In this document: in pieces, positions 1 to 12,310 of the stretch | Position numbering within the stretch: the stretch's first letter is position 1 | Layout: each line of letters opens with the position of its first letter | Assembly: GCA_047967505.1 (NCBI GenBank) | Contig: CM106540.1 | Length of the DNA: 64,000 nt | DNA from: Dipteris shenzhenensis | Lineage: Eukaryota > Polypodiophyta > Polypodiopsida > Gleicheniales | Reading direction: 5' to 3' (one strand) | The notes under the pieces: model-generated | Told to the model about the DNA's origin: nothing | The model's database searches: none | Seen by the model: only the letters and a program-made list of their open reading frames with translations | Translations under genes and position numbers: made by a program

Positions 1-2785
1 TGCAAGCAAGGAAAAGGTATCAAAAGTAATCTTGCATTCTTAACACTAGTTTGATAGAAGGATAGAAAAATGTCTTATGATACTTTTTGTTCTATTAATT
101 TATCAAGGAGAGTGGCATATTGCATCTCGCTCCAATCAGGAGGCAAAGAATGAAGATTACAGAAGTTCCTCAACAAATACATTTCAATAAAAATTCATCT
201 CAATACTCAAATTTCGATATGTCTAGAAATTGTTAATGATTAAATGAAGCGGAGAGGAGGGAAGATGATTCACTAAGGCCTAAGGAGGAGGAGAGGAGAG
301 CTAGGGAGGAGCTAAGGAAGAATGGCATGGAGAAGAGGAGGCGAGAAAAAGATAGGAGGTCGGCTATCAGGCTGATTAATTCTATAAACATGGTTGCATT
401 AGAGCAAAGGGGAAGCTCATTTGATGTTATGTTTGCCATTCAGAAGTGACCTTGGTACTTTCCATTTACTAGAGAGGGTATCTCAAAAGGAGGTTAATGA
501 TAGAGTGATGATTGCCATTTTGAAGGTTTGCTATTAAAAAAATCTTGGCTTGATATTGTAGTATTTTGATTGAAGCTAATGAGATAATGTTCATTTATTT
601 TTTAGTGCAATATCACACTTTTATCTTAATATACAAAGAAGTGTATATATGATGTATCCTTGTTGCCAGTCAGATTCCAACAAAAAGCCTAGTAGGGTGT
701 GCACCATGAAACCCATAAGAGTGTCCAGAGGATTGTCCAACAAGGTGGTGGTGATCAGCAAGTAATCCAACAAAGAACATAGTTTTTTGTCCAATAGGGA
801 GTCTAGCATTGCTTCTAGCAAAGGGTCCGACATAGCAACTAATACAGCTAGCAGCAAAGTGGTGACCAGCACTGGTGAATCATTTGTTAACAAAAATAAT
901 AGAGATCAACAGGTCCAAGTTGATGTTGAGGAGTGATTGAGATTTTCCAACCTCTGTTGGAAGCTCAATCCTACTTTTGGAAAGCTTACTACTATTGAAG
1001 CTTTTAGATTTTCACATATATGTTCTTTTTTACTCTTGCTTCTTGGGGTCTAGTTACTTATGTAAGAATGGCTTTGTAAAGACTAATCTTATGATCCATA
1101 ATATAATACAAATACTTCCTTTTGCTCAATAAAAATAAGTGTATTTATGGTCTACAATACTTGGCAATAAGGAAAAGTCCATATTGGATGCCATCCTTGG
1201 TTGACGTCGATGAATTTGGATGAGGTGCAAGTTAAATATATGGCATACCATGAGAAGTAAGTAACATCACATCTATTTTACTCTTGCATTGGGAGGATTT
1301 TGTTAAATAATAATTGTTCTTAATTGGTCATGGAGCTCACATTGGATTTTGTTGGTTTTAGACATTAAGCCAAGTACTCAATTCAATTGTAGATGACATG
1401 ACACCATAAAATAGTAAGTGTACACTTAATATGTTATTACTGCTATGTTGTTAAGGTGAGCACATTGGCAAGCAAATTGATATCTGTGGAGAGTGCTACA
1501 ATTGCATACTCCTTCTCAACCATTTTTTGAATTGAAGTTACATATACACAATACAATATTTCTATATTGTGTTATTTTCATATTTCTTCACGATTTTTTA
1601 ATTCATAATAACATATTTAGTTTCCTTGTATAATTTTGAGATGAGAGCATATACAAGGATGGATCTACAGGCATTTAGGAATGAGACCTTTCAAAAACTA
1701 GTTGCTAACATTGGGGAGTGCCTTCAAATGTTCAATAGGGCTTTGTTACCCCTCTTGAAAGCCCTCCACCAAGGGTACCTATGAGCAAAAACTCCTCCCT
1801 GGAATGCAGATAGTAGCTTCCCTTTTCATAGCCCATTGGGCAATTACTCTTTGTTTATCTTAATGAACCACAAATATTGGTTTATTTGTAAGATTATGTC
1901 TTAAATATTGAACCAACAAAGATGTTTTCGTGTGATATCATATTTTATCCTTTAAACTCAAAATAGATTTATGTACAAGTATATTTGTTGAAGGCTTGAA
2001 GTGAATGCATATATTTGAAAAATGTAGATCAAAATATATCTCTATTCATTTACAAAAGGTAAGATCAAACTATATTTATTTAAAAAGTTTCATATTTCTT
2101 CCTAAACATCCTTTCATGAAGGATACATGTCTCAAAAGAAACTGTATTTTTCCTAAACCAATATCCTTATACAGTTTATTATTTGAATTTTCAAAAGGTA
2201 TGTTGTGATGAGTCGCCTTATGATCCTCATAGGATAGGTAAAACAAATTGCTCTCCCCTTCAGCCGCCTCCATGGAAAATTTGAGAGCTTGAATAAGGTG
2301 TGAGTACAAGAATACCAATACCATGGGATGGTCTTCAAGCAAGTGGTAGGGATGATCATCCTACCTTTTGTAGTATGGCCTAGACACAACAATAAATGAC
2401 CCTACCTTGTATAAATTACCCCAACCATCTCTTAGTTCAGATGTTAGTTTCTCCTTCTCACTATACATTTGGAAATGTTAAAATCCACACCTTCACTATT
2501 GCTTGCCTCGGCATTGACATCAAAATTATCACCTACAATAAGGGCATTACTTAGAATATCATGTCCAAATTCATAAGTTGGGTCAAATCAACGATCTTAT
2601 CATCATTGGCGATATGTTCAAAAGGAGCGTGGTCACATATTTACACTTGTCCACGGGAGATTTGTTGTTGTGCAGTGTCTCCAAAGTTTCTACATACATG
2701 CATAGTAATAACATCATAGCTTTCTTCTTCTCAATTTAGTATCATAATCATTTACAAAACTACACACACAATGCATGGACCAAGA
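1..2785. other. Unrecognised AT-rich intergenic DNA
   Basis: No coding domain is recognised here. Open frames are below 100 codons and are compositionally driven. The one at 233-439 on the reverse strand is the complement of a GA-rich stretch around 245-360. The stretch at 620-900 has repeated CCAACAA-like words. Nothing resembles a promoter, RNA gene or LTR that I can support. It is probably old transposon-derived or unique intergenic sequence. Confidence 0.5.
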
Positions 2786-2789
2786 GCCA

Positions 2790-3180
2790 TCAACCTTGTG
2801 GGAAGCGCCAATTCTTAGACCTATGCACGTCCCCTAGGCCTATCTCCCAAAATATCATTTTCATGTCTTGGTTTGCATTTGTCCCATGAGTCAACGTCCA
2901 CCTTAGGAAGTTGACCACACCACTAGCACATTGCAAAATTTCCCCTTTTGTTTTTAGTTGCTCATGTGTCAAGCACCCGTGACACATGAGCAACTACACC
3001 GGTCCCATGTGCAAACATTGCTGCACTCAATTTAGGCATGTTTGCATCCAATGTAAACATCCTGCCCTTCTTCTTCACTTTTGCTATCAAGCGACCTTTA
3101 TTTTTCATATCCTCAACAAAGCATCCATGAGGATTAAATCTAACCTGCAAGCCCTGCTCAACCATTTGACCACGATCTCA
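2790..3180 (-). pseudogene. Ty1/copia remnant: protease to gag-pre-integrase linker
   Basis: Reading the reverse strand from about 3180 gives GQMVEQGLQVRFNPHGCFVE, then a Lys-rich stretch and GRMFTLDANMP. This is the pattern between the copia protease and the gag-pre-integrase domain, where the protein reads roughly LLSVGQ...G....F..G.C...D......GRM+.L. The frame stops at 2962, and a second frame (2993 to 2790) continues with a short HEQLKTKG segment. No integrase core or RT follows, so this is a fragment of a few hundred bases. It is a different copia lineage from the elements at 19 kb and 29-35 kb. Assignment to copia is firm; the lineage is not determined. Confidence 0.6.
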
Positions 3181-3187
3181 GCGGAGA

Positions 3188-3430
3188 TTGCAGGAGACTA
3201 TAATGTTAGAAGGTCCAAAGGTCACCTCTGGAGCAATGCTTGCATCTCAGATATCTTCCTTGGAGAGGGTCAGTGAGGAAGAAGTGCCCAATCCTCCTAC
3301 ATCCAAAAAAAGTAAGGCATCTAAAAAAATGAAGGGACCAACAGAGAGTAACGGTGCAACACATGAGCTTCAAGGTAAAGGTTATGAAATAGTTCAGAAT
3401 GGTAAAAAAATATTTATGATATTGTATTGT
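3188..3430 (+). other. Short Lys/Ser-rich open frame, unrecognised
   Basis: An open frame from 3188 encodes about 80 residues with a Lys/Ser-rich low-complexity centre (KKSKASKKMKG). It then runs into the reverse-oriented gypsy LTR fragment that begins near 3430, so its C-terminus is transposon LTR read backwards. I do not recognise it. It may be part of another decayed element trapped between the copia scrap and the LTR. It is probably not a functional gene. Confidence 0.2.
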
Positions 3431-3566
3431 TCACTTCAATTAATGCCTAATCATAGGAATCCCCTAGGTCTTGGCCTTCAAATTTACAAGCACTATTAAG
3501 CCCTCTTGGGTTTCCCACCTCACCATAATTATGTTATGGACTTCCATGATTATGGCTGATGTAACA
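3430..3566 (-). repeat. Partial LTR of a Ty3/gypsy element (3' LTR, reverse strand)
   Basis: In reverse orientation this starts TGTTACATCAG at 3566 and follows directly on the purine-rich AAGGGGAAGAGAA, a plausible polypurine tract, of the gypsy 3' end to its right. About 120 bp matches, in inverted orientation, the LTR that begins at 54973: both share the AGTCCATA.CATAATTATGG and CCTAGGGGATTCCTATGATT segments. Similarity stops near 3430, so only the first ~135 bp of a ~317-bp LTR remains or is recognisable. Confidence 0.65.
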
Positions 3567-3993
3567 TTCTCTTCCCCTTAAGAAGGGTTTACATCCTCAA
3601 AAATGAAATTGGGAAACCTCCTCTAGAGATTTCTTACCCTTTCCCATATTGAACTCTATTCAAGTTTGTCTTTCCATTTAACTAGACATTCTTGCCATAT
3701 TGTATGTCTTGTTCTTTTTTTTGTCTATCTAAAACTCTTTCTGGTTCATGTGGTAAAGTAGCGGGTTCAATGACTTCAACTAGGACTTCAATTCCAATGA
3801 GATTATCATCATCTCCTAATTTACTTTTTAGCCTAGCAACATTTACGTGCTTTGCACGCAATGCTTCATCCACTCCAAATGTTTCGTGCATCACTTGGAC
3901 TCTAGGCATTTTGCCCAACACACCCAAAACAAATGCAAATGCAAATGCAATAGCTTGACCAAATGGAAAATGAACAAATTCTCTGTCAACCAT
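3567..3993 (-). pseudogene. Ty3/gypsy integrase C-terminus and chromodomain remnant
   Basis: The reverse strand from 3993 encodes an integrase tail (F.VARLKSKLGDD...), then LPHEPERVLDRQ. After a one-base shift in the T8 run at 3715-3722 it continues TIWQECLVKWKDK. The order 'P..L..EP..ILDR...... ....LVKWKG' is the hallmark of the chromodomain at the end of chromovirus-type Ty3/gypsy polyproteins. The frame then carries stops and ends at the polypurine tract beside the LTR at 3566. Upstream integrase and RT are absent: the element is cut near 3993, where tandem repeats begin. Such elements integrate with help from the chromodomain; this copy cannot be active. Confidence 0.7.
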
Positions 3994-4029
3994 GATTCAA
4001 GCATAGCAATTTGCATGGACCTTTTGTGA

Positions 4030-5640
4030 GTAAATGTTATATACTCACAAATTTGTATAAGGATTGGACATCATTTGTATGGTGGGACATGCACATTTTT
4101 CATGCATGGACCATTTTTGAGTTATAAGGACTGGAAATCTTTTGTATGGTGCGACATGCACATTTTTCATTTTTCATTTAAACCATGCATGGTTGTGCAT
4201 CAATATGCTTATATCTAGAAGAGTGGTTTCATTAAAAATAATGAAATTTTAAATATGTACATCTCAAAAAGTGTTGTAACATCATCAAAATGGTCCGTGA
4301 GTTGATGGGAATAATACTTCATCAATGGGCTTCTTCCTTCATGGGCTTCTTCTTCCTTTTATTGGACCTATGTGATACATGGATACAGATCTAAGCATAG
4401 AAATTTTTTTTAAAAGCTCCATATACTCAAAAAGTTTCATAAGGGTTTGACAAGGCTTATATTGGGGGCATACACATTTTTTCATTTTTTACCATGCATT
4501 GTGCACAAGTGTCAAGAATGTGCATCAATATGCTTATACACTATAGTTTATGGGTTCAATGGTCATGAACCTTTGCATAGCCTTTGTTTGAGTAATACCC
4601 ATATATGCACAAAGTTTCATAAGAATCAAACATTGTTTGTGTCGTGGGAGAAAACAAGTTTCATAATTAAGTCCATGTTTCATAATTATTGGACCTTGTC
4701 TAGGCATGTATTTCTCATTTTCAACCATCTACACTGCATGTCACAAAATTATGCATTGTCAATGGTCTCCAAAATTTGCATCCTTTGTTTCAATGAGTTC
4801 CATATACTGATAAAGTTTGCTAAGGGTTTGACATTGTTTTTATGGGGGAATATGAACATTCTCTCATTTCCCACCATGTATGGTGCATAAATATCTAAAA
4901 ATTTTGCATCAATATACTCATACCAATATGTGCACGTGCTCATTGGTCATTAAACTTGGAAATTCATTTTTGAAAGTAAGTTTATATCTCACAAAGTTCA
5001 TAATGTTTGGATATCATTTGTATGGTGGGGGATGCACATACTCTCATTTTAAAAAAATTGAATCAATGTAATTATATCATATGATGGTCATGAAAATTTG
5101 CATGACCTTTCAATGATTAAGATCCATGCATATTCAAGGTTGCATAAAATCCAAACATTGTTTGTATGGTGGGTGGTGCTAAATTTTTACCATGCGACAT
5201 CCGTAATTGTACATCAACATGCTTATACCATACATATATGTGCTCAATTGGTGTTTATAGAGACATTTGTTTTATTAAGTTCAAAAACTTCAATAAGTGT
5301 TGGACATCATCCGTATTCATGCACAATACCTCATTTTCCACCATGCATCATGTGTCAAGAAATTGTGTATCCATATACTTATATCATAGTTGTATGTGTA
5401 TGATGGTTATAAAAATCTTCACAAAACCTTTTTTGTGTAATAACCACATGCTCACAAGTCTTCATAAGGATCGAACATCATTTATATGTTGTAACATGCA
5501 CGGTGCATAAGTACCAAGACATGCATTGGGTTGTTCATACCATGGCTGTATGTGTGTGATGGTCACAAAATGTTGCATAACTCTTTATTTGATTAAAATC
5601 CATATACTTACAAAATTTTAAATCAAACTACATGCATGTC
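4030..5640. repeat. Degenerate satellite-like tandem array (~150-200 bp period)
   Basis: A composite motif recurs at least eight times on the forward strand. It reads approximately 'tttcataaggattgaacatcatttg', 'tatggtgggacatgcacat', 'ctcattttccaccatgcat' and 'gtgcatcaatatgcttata'. Recognisable starts of the 'ataagg-ttgacat' block are near 4060, 4125, 4438, 4618, 4817, 4998, 5146, 5289 and 5466, giving spacings mostly between 145 and 205 bp. Units are heavily diverged. Open frames within the array (such as 4447-4890) are read-through of the repeat, not genes. Confidence 0.6.
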
Positions 5641-8600
5641 TTGATGTAAAGTAGAAACTAACCTTCTTGAAAAGGCAAGCGGTATGTGTCAATCTATGTT
5701 GCAAACTAGGAAGAGGTGGATGCAATAGAATATGAACTACAAGCGATAGCTAGAAATTAGGCCCTTTGCCACTTTTATCTCCTCCTTTCTTGTCAAGACT
5801 CCTCAATCAAGGTGATTCGTATTTAATTGAGTGGATATCATTACTAAAGAGCAATAGAGTGAGAGTAATCTAGCAAGAGATCACTGTACAAAGAGCTATG
5901 TAGAAACTCCTCCTTTCTTCCTCAGTGCAAGTGTGACTGTGGCTTGGGTGTCGGTGTCTACTACTCTGTGGGAGTAGCTTGGAGAGGCCTTGGGTTGTGG
6001 TTTGGTACCGCAAAGGTGCCGAGAGGCAATTTCTTATGCAACATATGAGTGATGAGGGGCATGATTAGGATGGGGTTGCTAATTTTCTACATTGGCTTAG
6101 CACATTGTAGTTTGAAATCTATATAGAAATATTCTGTCCAGTTTGATTTGTATTGGATGGGGTTTGACAATCAGAGGAGAAGATTTGGTACTATAATATT
6201 GTGGTGCTTGGCCATGTCCACCTTTGTCAGGAATCTCAGGGCTCCTATGGGTTTGACATATGCAGGGTCCTTGGTGTCATCAAATGGGATCCCTCCTTTG
6301 TGTTCCTTGCCACCCTAGTCAGTGATCTTACTTAGTTTGGCTTCCAAACCTCATGAATTTATGAATGGCTTTGTCATTATAGGGAGACTAAACACATGGT
6401 GGATGGCATTGATACCAAGCTAAAAATGGATGGTCTTCCCCTCATCATTCAAAAGATGTATCACATTTGTTCTATTGTCTAAGTCATCCATGATTTTGGC
6501 CACCATCTTGAGGTTGAGAAAGCAAGGGAGCCAATCCACTATTGAAGTGAGACCTAGTACCTCAAGGTATGACACTACTTCCAAATCTTGCAACATCTGG
6601 TAACATGGTATGCTATGGTAGAAGAGGCAGAAGTCCAAGTTGGGCTTGTACTCTACGGAGTGAGTGAACCACTATGCCACCCAATGCCTCTAGCCATTGG
6701 TGACCTAAGGGTGAAGTGTTGCATGTGGTCACCTATTGCTCTATATAAAGGGGGCCCATCAAGGTCGTCTTTCTCCTCTTTATTGCAGGATGGGTGGTGG
6801 ATTGTTGTCCAGATTCCTACGGTATTGTTGAGGCTCAAGTTTGGGATTCAATTCCTATTTGATCATGTGGCTTGGCATAAAGAGAGAGATGGAGGGAGGC
6901 ACTAATGAAGATGGGGCTGAAAGAAAAAGGAACTGTAGCAGTGGGAGTGGGAGTGGGAGTGGTGGAAGGGGTGGTGAGGCTAGCGGTACCATCAAAAGAG
7001 ATGCCAGAATCCATCTTGTCGAAGGAGCGATAAATGCAAAAAACATCACTTAGAGAGTAATATGAGCTAGAGGACATAACGTTATGCTATTTTGGAAGCT
7101 AGAATGGGATGTAGAAAGCTGGCATTTCGGGAAACTTTGGCAAAATCTGGTTAAAACTACTAATTCAACTTTTTGGCCTAGGGGGGTTATAGAATCAGCT
7201 AATTTATCATATGCTGCATTATTATAATTTAATGTGTATTGAATTAATTAACGTATTGCATTGCCATTTTCGTGGGTGCTGATAGCACAGCACTAAATTA
7301 GCAATTCAATGCATGCTATATTACTAATACAATGTGTACTGAATTAACCATAATTCAGCGTTTGGTTGTAGATGACTATTTTTTGAAGTTTTTGGATTAT
7401 TTGGACATTTCTTGATGTTACTGACTCTAATTTAGCCTGATTTGACATTCAAAGGTGCAGTTTAATATGGAGACTGGAATAAGAACTCACCTTGAAAGAG
7501 ACACAGTGAGGGATTGATTTTTACCTCTCTTACATGCTTGAATATGTGAGTGCATTGACATGTATATGTGGACTTATGGACCCTTGGACCATAGTATTCC
7601 CTAATCACTTAGTGTACGTTGACTCCTGGTGGACTATTGACAGGGGTTGTCTCATGAATTAAGTCTTTGAGTATGAGACTACCTCCTAATTTCTAGTGTT
7701 ATTCCTACCCTTGAGACTCACCTAGATGTAACTAGTGATGAATGCTAGTGAGTGCCAAACCTTCAAGAGTGTTGAGAGCGGCATATCTTATTGCCACCCA
7801 TGATGTGAAGGAGTCAATCAATCGGGCTACCAGCAATTGTGGGAGGTGCTTGTTGTGGACTCTTTTGAGTTGTCGATGGTGACTCTCGTCAAAACTTCAT
7901 GTTAGTCTTGTGATAGCAATGTCACGTGCAGCAATAGCACATTTACCTCAATAGTTTCTTGTGTTTTGAGACAAAATCTTGTGTTACTATTGAGTGGGGT
8001 CCTAGGAGGTGGGATGTCACTTTGAGTACCCTTGCTTGAAATTCTGAGTGTAGTTCTTTGATCCACCAAGTCGGAATAAGTGGGGTTCTGAGGGAGTGTT
8101 GGTGGCAAAGATGGGACCACCCCTACAATAGTTTCTTTTGACAATACGTCATTTTTAGAGGTGGTTCTTGTTGGGCTATTGTAGGTGTTCTTGGGATCTA
8201 AGTGGTAGGTCTATTTTGAGACTGAGGCTACCGCCATGCCGTTTATTGTAGCTGGATTGGTGAACGGTCAGCCATTGTGCAAGTGGGACTTGTTGGAGGG
8301 GTATAGGAGCAAGGCTTTGGTGGCCACTAAACAACATAAAAGTTCCATTAATTAAGAGCTTTTTAATTGTAAAATTTTGATATGAATGTTCTATTTCTTA
8401 TGTTGTAAATGCCAAAATGTGACATTAATTCTTATTCTAATTAATGGCTAAAAGTGAAATTAAAGATAACTTTTTCTAGCTTTTCAAAATAGCAAAAAAG
8501 TGACATTAAAGTGGGATTCTACATGCATAAATGTTACATTAAACAATTGGTATCCATTAATGGAAGTTATTGTGTAATTTGGAACATTTATCAAAGCCTT

Positions 8601-9639
8601 AAGCAAACTAATACTCATATTGCATAGTGTGAATTGGTCATCTAAAATTTTAAAGACTAACTCGTATCTTACAAAGCCAAAACATTTTACTTGTTGATAA
8701 CACATATTATACATTATTTGAATGAGAAATAAAGAATACAATTTGTAGATATCAAAATAAAATATAAAATTTTAAAGATGTGACATGCATATTTTTACAA
8801 GAAACATTCAAGCCTATGGCTTAACTCAATATCTTAATCCCATCATTTGTGTTAAATATACAAGCATCCTTAATGAGTACACTATCAACTCAAATTGTTG
8901 CATAACTAACTTCTATTGGTATAATGAAATCTAAATGAAGGGACCAAAGTAATTATTGTCCATAAAAGAGAATATTAGTACATTCTTGGATTAACATATT
9001 TTATGTAAAATTTTTAAAAACTTTATGATTATTGCAAAACAATTACCAAAGATAGAGCAAAAATGCATTTTCTCAAGTTGTTAAGTTGCATCCATAGTAT
9101 TATTCTTTTTATGAAGCTTCCTTTGCAACTCAATAGTGTTCTCATATACCTATTGGTTTAAATCACCATTTGTAAAAAAACATTTTCCACAAGTAGTGTT
9201 TTTAGTCGGTACAACCAATCTTGGATCAAAAAAGTGATTACCCATAACATCACTTGATTTATGATCCTATATAATCAAAAACCACAAATATATTAAATTA
9301 AACTTATCTTTCAGATAATAATCGATATATTCATAAAACTAAGGTGATATTAGGTACCTCTAATGAATCAACACCATTGGTCTCTTTAGATGCATAGTCA
9401 GATAATGTTCATGTTATTTTTGTCCTCAAGGGTCCACCTTGCATGGCTATGTGTACAATATGTGAAAACCCCCTGTAACTCTTGTTGCCCTATTTTCCAT
9501 ATCCCTACTATGAATTTTTGGACCAATAACTATATTCCTTCTATAAATGTGAAACTTGGAACACTTGTTATTTTTTGTCTCCTCTTGTATATTTCAGTGT
9601 AAATTGAAGTGAATGCTACCATGAGAAGCCTTGGAGAAG
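5641..9639. other. Intergenic DNA without a recognised gene
   Basis: No domain, LTR or RNA gene was recognised over this 4 kb. The only clear local structure is a GGGAGT-type hexamer run near 6940-6966. It gives matching Gly/Ser-rich and Pro/Thr-rich low-complexity frames on the two strands. The part from 8340 to 9640 is strongly AT-rich. Open frames are under 106 codons and conflict between strands, so none is called. Confidence 0.45.
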
Positions 9640-10135
9640 CCATGTTGTACAACCAAATAAAACACTTTAATTTTTATATCATGACCATTTTGCTAAGGGA
9701 ATTGCAAAAAAATGTCAATAGACTTTATAAAGTGATCCTAAGTCTAGATTTCTTAGAGACTAAAATTTAGATGACTTGATTCTTGTGAGCATTGTGCTAG
9801 GGGAAAAGCAAACTATCTCAATAGATCAGAGTGATCCCTAGACTAGATTGATTAGATACAATGTATTAGATGACTTCATTCTCATGAACATTCTACTAGG
9901 GGAATTGTAGACCATGTCAATGAATTATAGTTGCTCTTAAGGTTATGCTCCTTATAGAATATGTATTAGATGACTTGACTCTTACAAACATTTTACCAAA
10001 GGATTTGCAGATCATATCAACAGACTAGGCTGCTTCTGAGACAAGATTACCTAGAGACTTTGTATTACATGACTTAATTCTTGTGAGCATTTTGCAAGGA
10101 GAATCGTAGACCCTATGAGATAGCATGGAGATCTA
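9640..10135. repeat. Tandem array of five diverged ~100-bp units
   Basis: The anchor words '(t/a)gagcattttgctagggga(a)', 'tgcagaccatgtcaataga' and 'ttagatgacttgattctt' repeat in the same order. The ATT of the anchor falls at 9687, 9791, 9890, 9990 and 10089, giving periods of 104, 99, 100 and 99 bp. Units are diverged but in register, which fits an old satellite or a repeat internal to a transposable element. It sits about 550 bp upstream of recognisable gypsy coding sequence and may belong to that element's untranslated region. Confidence 0.65.
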
Positions 10136-10684
10136 CAAGAGAGCCGTGTGCCAGTTGCACTTCCTCTATAGAACCTAAGTTTGCTAGGATAGGGAGTGTT
10201 CACTGCAAGTAGAGGCGGCTTGGTTCTATGAAGAGAGTTTGATTAGATAGAAAGATTAAAGAACCAAGTTTGTAATCTTAGTGTCAATAGAACAAGAAGT
10301 GAGGTCATGTTAACCCATGGCAAAGTGAAACAATTGTTGACTACTATAGAAATTTATTCAAGTGGCTCCAAACGAGTGGCATCAACTAGCATTATGGTAG
10401 AAGACCGGTGTGTGGAACACAAAAAGTACTCGGATAACTATTCGACTATTTTTAGCCTTAAGCAATTCCTAACACATGCTCAAAGAGACGAATCAGCTTC
10501 CAAGTTACAATCACCTACATCCATACAACACAATCATATGCAAAGCTGAGCATCTATGCGACATGTGGGTCTTTGTTTACGATTCCGTGGTTGTCAATCA
10601 TTTATATTTATTTGCAGCTGATTACTTTCCTGAGTTGTTGAATTATGAATACAAAGACACACGTAAAGTGGATATTCTATCAAG

Positions 10685-11400
10685 TTAATTGTCATTGCTA
10701 TGGAACTGAATGCCTATCCATTGTTCTTAAGTTGACCATGGTTAAAAATTTCCAAAGTACCACATGATTAGGGTTTGAGGTGATGATAATCAAGGCTGGG
10801 GATACTAAGGTAATAATTCCCACCAATCTAAGCAAAGTAGCAAGTAGCTATTAGCCCAAGCCCTTGGAATTAATGATCAGTTTCCATAGGATGTAGAGCC
10901 TTAACTAATGGAAATGCAAATCTTGCCAGTGGGCAAGATATATCTTTTCTAGGTTGCCACTAAAATCAAATAGAAAATCAAAGAAGCAAATCTGAAAGAG
11001 AAGAAACATCTATACCCTGGCCATTTTATTGAAGGTGTGATTGTGGAACAAGAACTAGACAGTCCAAAAATGACCATTACTTGGCTTCATTTTGAGAACT
11101 TTTTTTTGGAAGCAACCTAGGAGTTGAATCAAGGAACAACAAGGAAGCTGGCACAATTTTGATAAATGCAACTATTTTCATGATTCACCTCATTTAATGA
11201 AGAGTCTTTTTATGCAATATAAAGATGTCTTTGCTTGGAGCTACACCAATTTATGGGGTTTCCCATTGGAAGTATTCCAGCATCGCATTCCCCTAATACT
11301 ACTAGATGCCAAGCTATTTCATCTCAAAGATACAAAATGAATCCAAATTATGCCAAGATTGATCAACTATTTGAGTAGGCTTCATTTATGCACTCGACTG
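10685..11400 (+). pseudogene. Gypsy protease tail, linker and RT start (copy A)
   Basis: The segment begins with a protease C-terminal block (VIAMELNAYPLF followed by a broken GRPW motif). It runs through a linker with KAGDTK-like sequence and reaches LFMQYKDVFAWSYTNLWGFP at about 11205-11270. HRIPLILLDAK, the start of the RT fold, follows. Stops interrupt every frame. After about 11400 the sequence changes to an unrecognised 240-bp stretch, and the same protease-linker series starts again. Function is lost. Confidence 0.6.
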
Positions 11401-11639
11401 GAGAAATTGGCTACATCATTGATTGGTCTAAATCAAGGTGTAAATATGGGTGATTATGGTGACGATGTGCAATTCACTAGCTCCAAAGCATCACATGCAC
11501 CATGCTTGGTTGCTTATGGGTTGCACCCATGTGGACCTACATTCCCCATAGATTATCAACCCGATAAAGACCTATGAATTGAGTGGTTGAATCTTGAGAA
11601 GTTGAAGCCTTCTCCATTCCACCTATAGATGGCAAATTA

Positions 11640-12310
11640 GATACTTCTTGAGCTCAAAGGTATACTCTTGGATGTAGTCATCACCATTAGAGGAGTGCAT
11701 TACACAATAAGTTTGATTGTCATTCCGATGGAAATGAATCTCTATCCAATTCTATTGGGTAGACCATAGTTGAAAAGTGCCAAAGTGTAGGGTTTTGAGA
11801 TCATGACAATCGAGACTAGGGACACCAAGGTGCAAATCCCACTAATCCAAGCAAGGTTTTGAGTAGTTTTTGATCCAAGTCCTTGGAAATCAAAGATCAA
11901 TTTCCACAAGATGTTGAGACTTTTTGATGGAAATGCAAATCTTGCCTGTGGGAGAGATCAACATATTCCAAGTGGCTACCACCTTAAGCAGAAGATGAAA
12001 GATGAGAAGTTAGTAGCACAATAGCGCCTATACCTAGTCACTAAAGATGTAAGTGGCAAATGGGAGCTATCACCTAGCTTGGTCCAAAACAACTTGGGTA
12101 TGATTTAGGATTCCCATACCATCATGGTCATTGCTCATCTCTTGGATGATCAACTTCAAGCAATCAAAAGTCTTTTCTTGCAATATAAAGATATGTTTGA
12201 TTGAGAGCCCCATACAATTATGGTCATTGCCCATCTATTGGATGATCAACTTTAGCAGAGTCAAAAGTCTGTTCTTGTAACATAAAGGTGTGTTTGCATG
12301 GAGCTACACC
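11640..12310 (+). pseudogene. Gypsy protease tail, linker and RT start (copy B)
   Basis: The second occurrence of the same segment begins with DVVITIRGVHYTISLIVIPM and YPILLGRP (about 11670-11770). It continues with the linker (TIETRDTKVQIPLIQ), which parallels copy A near 10790-10850. The region at 12115-12299 is itself a tandem duplication of about 98 bp: the words 'atcatggtcattgctcatct' and 'ttggatgatcaactt' appear twice before the QYKD-type block. Copies A and B are too diverged to be a recent duplication. Either two related elements were joined or an old internal duplication occurred. Confidence 0.55.

Noticed and set aside
7902-8144. 80-codon reverse-strand ORF
   Set aside because: Pro/Thr-rich, with no family match, neighbour or codon signal to support it.
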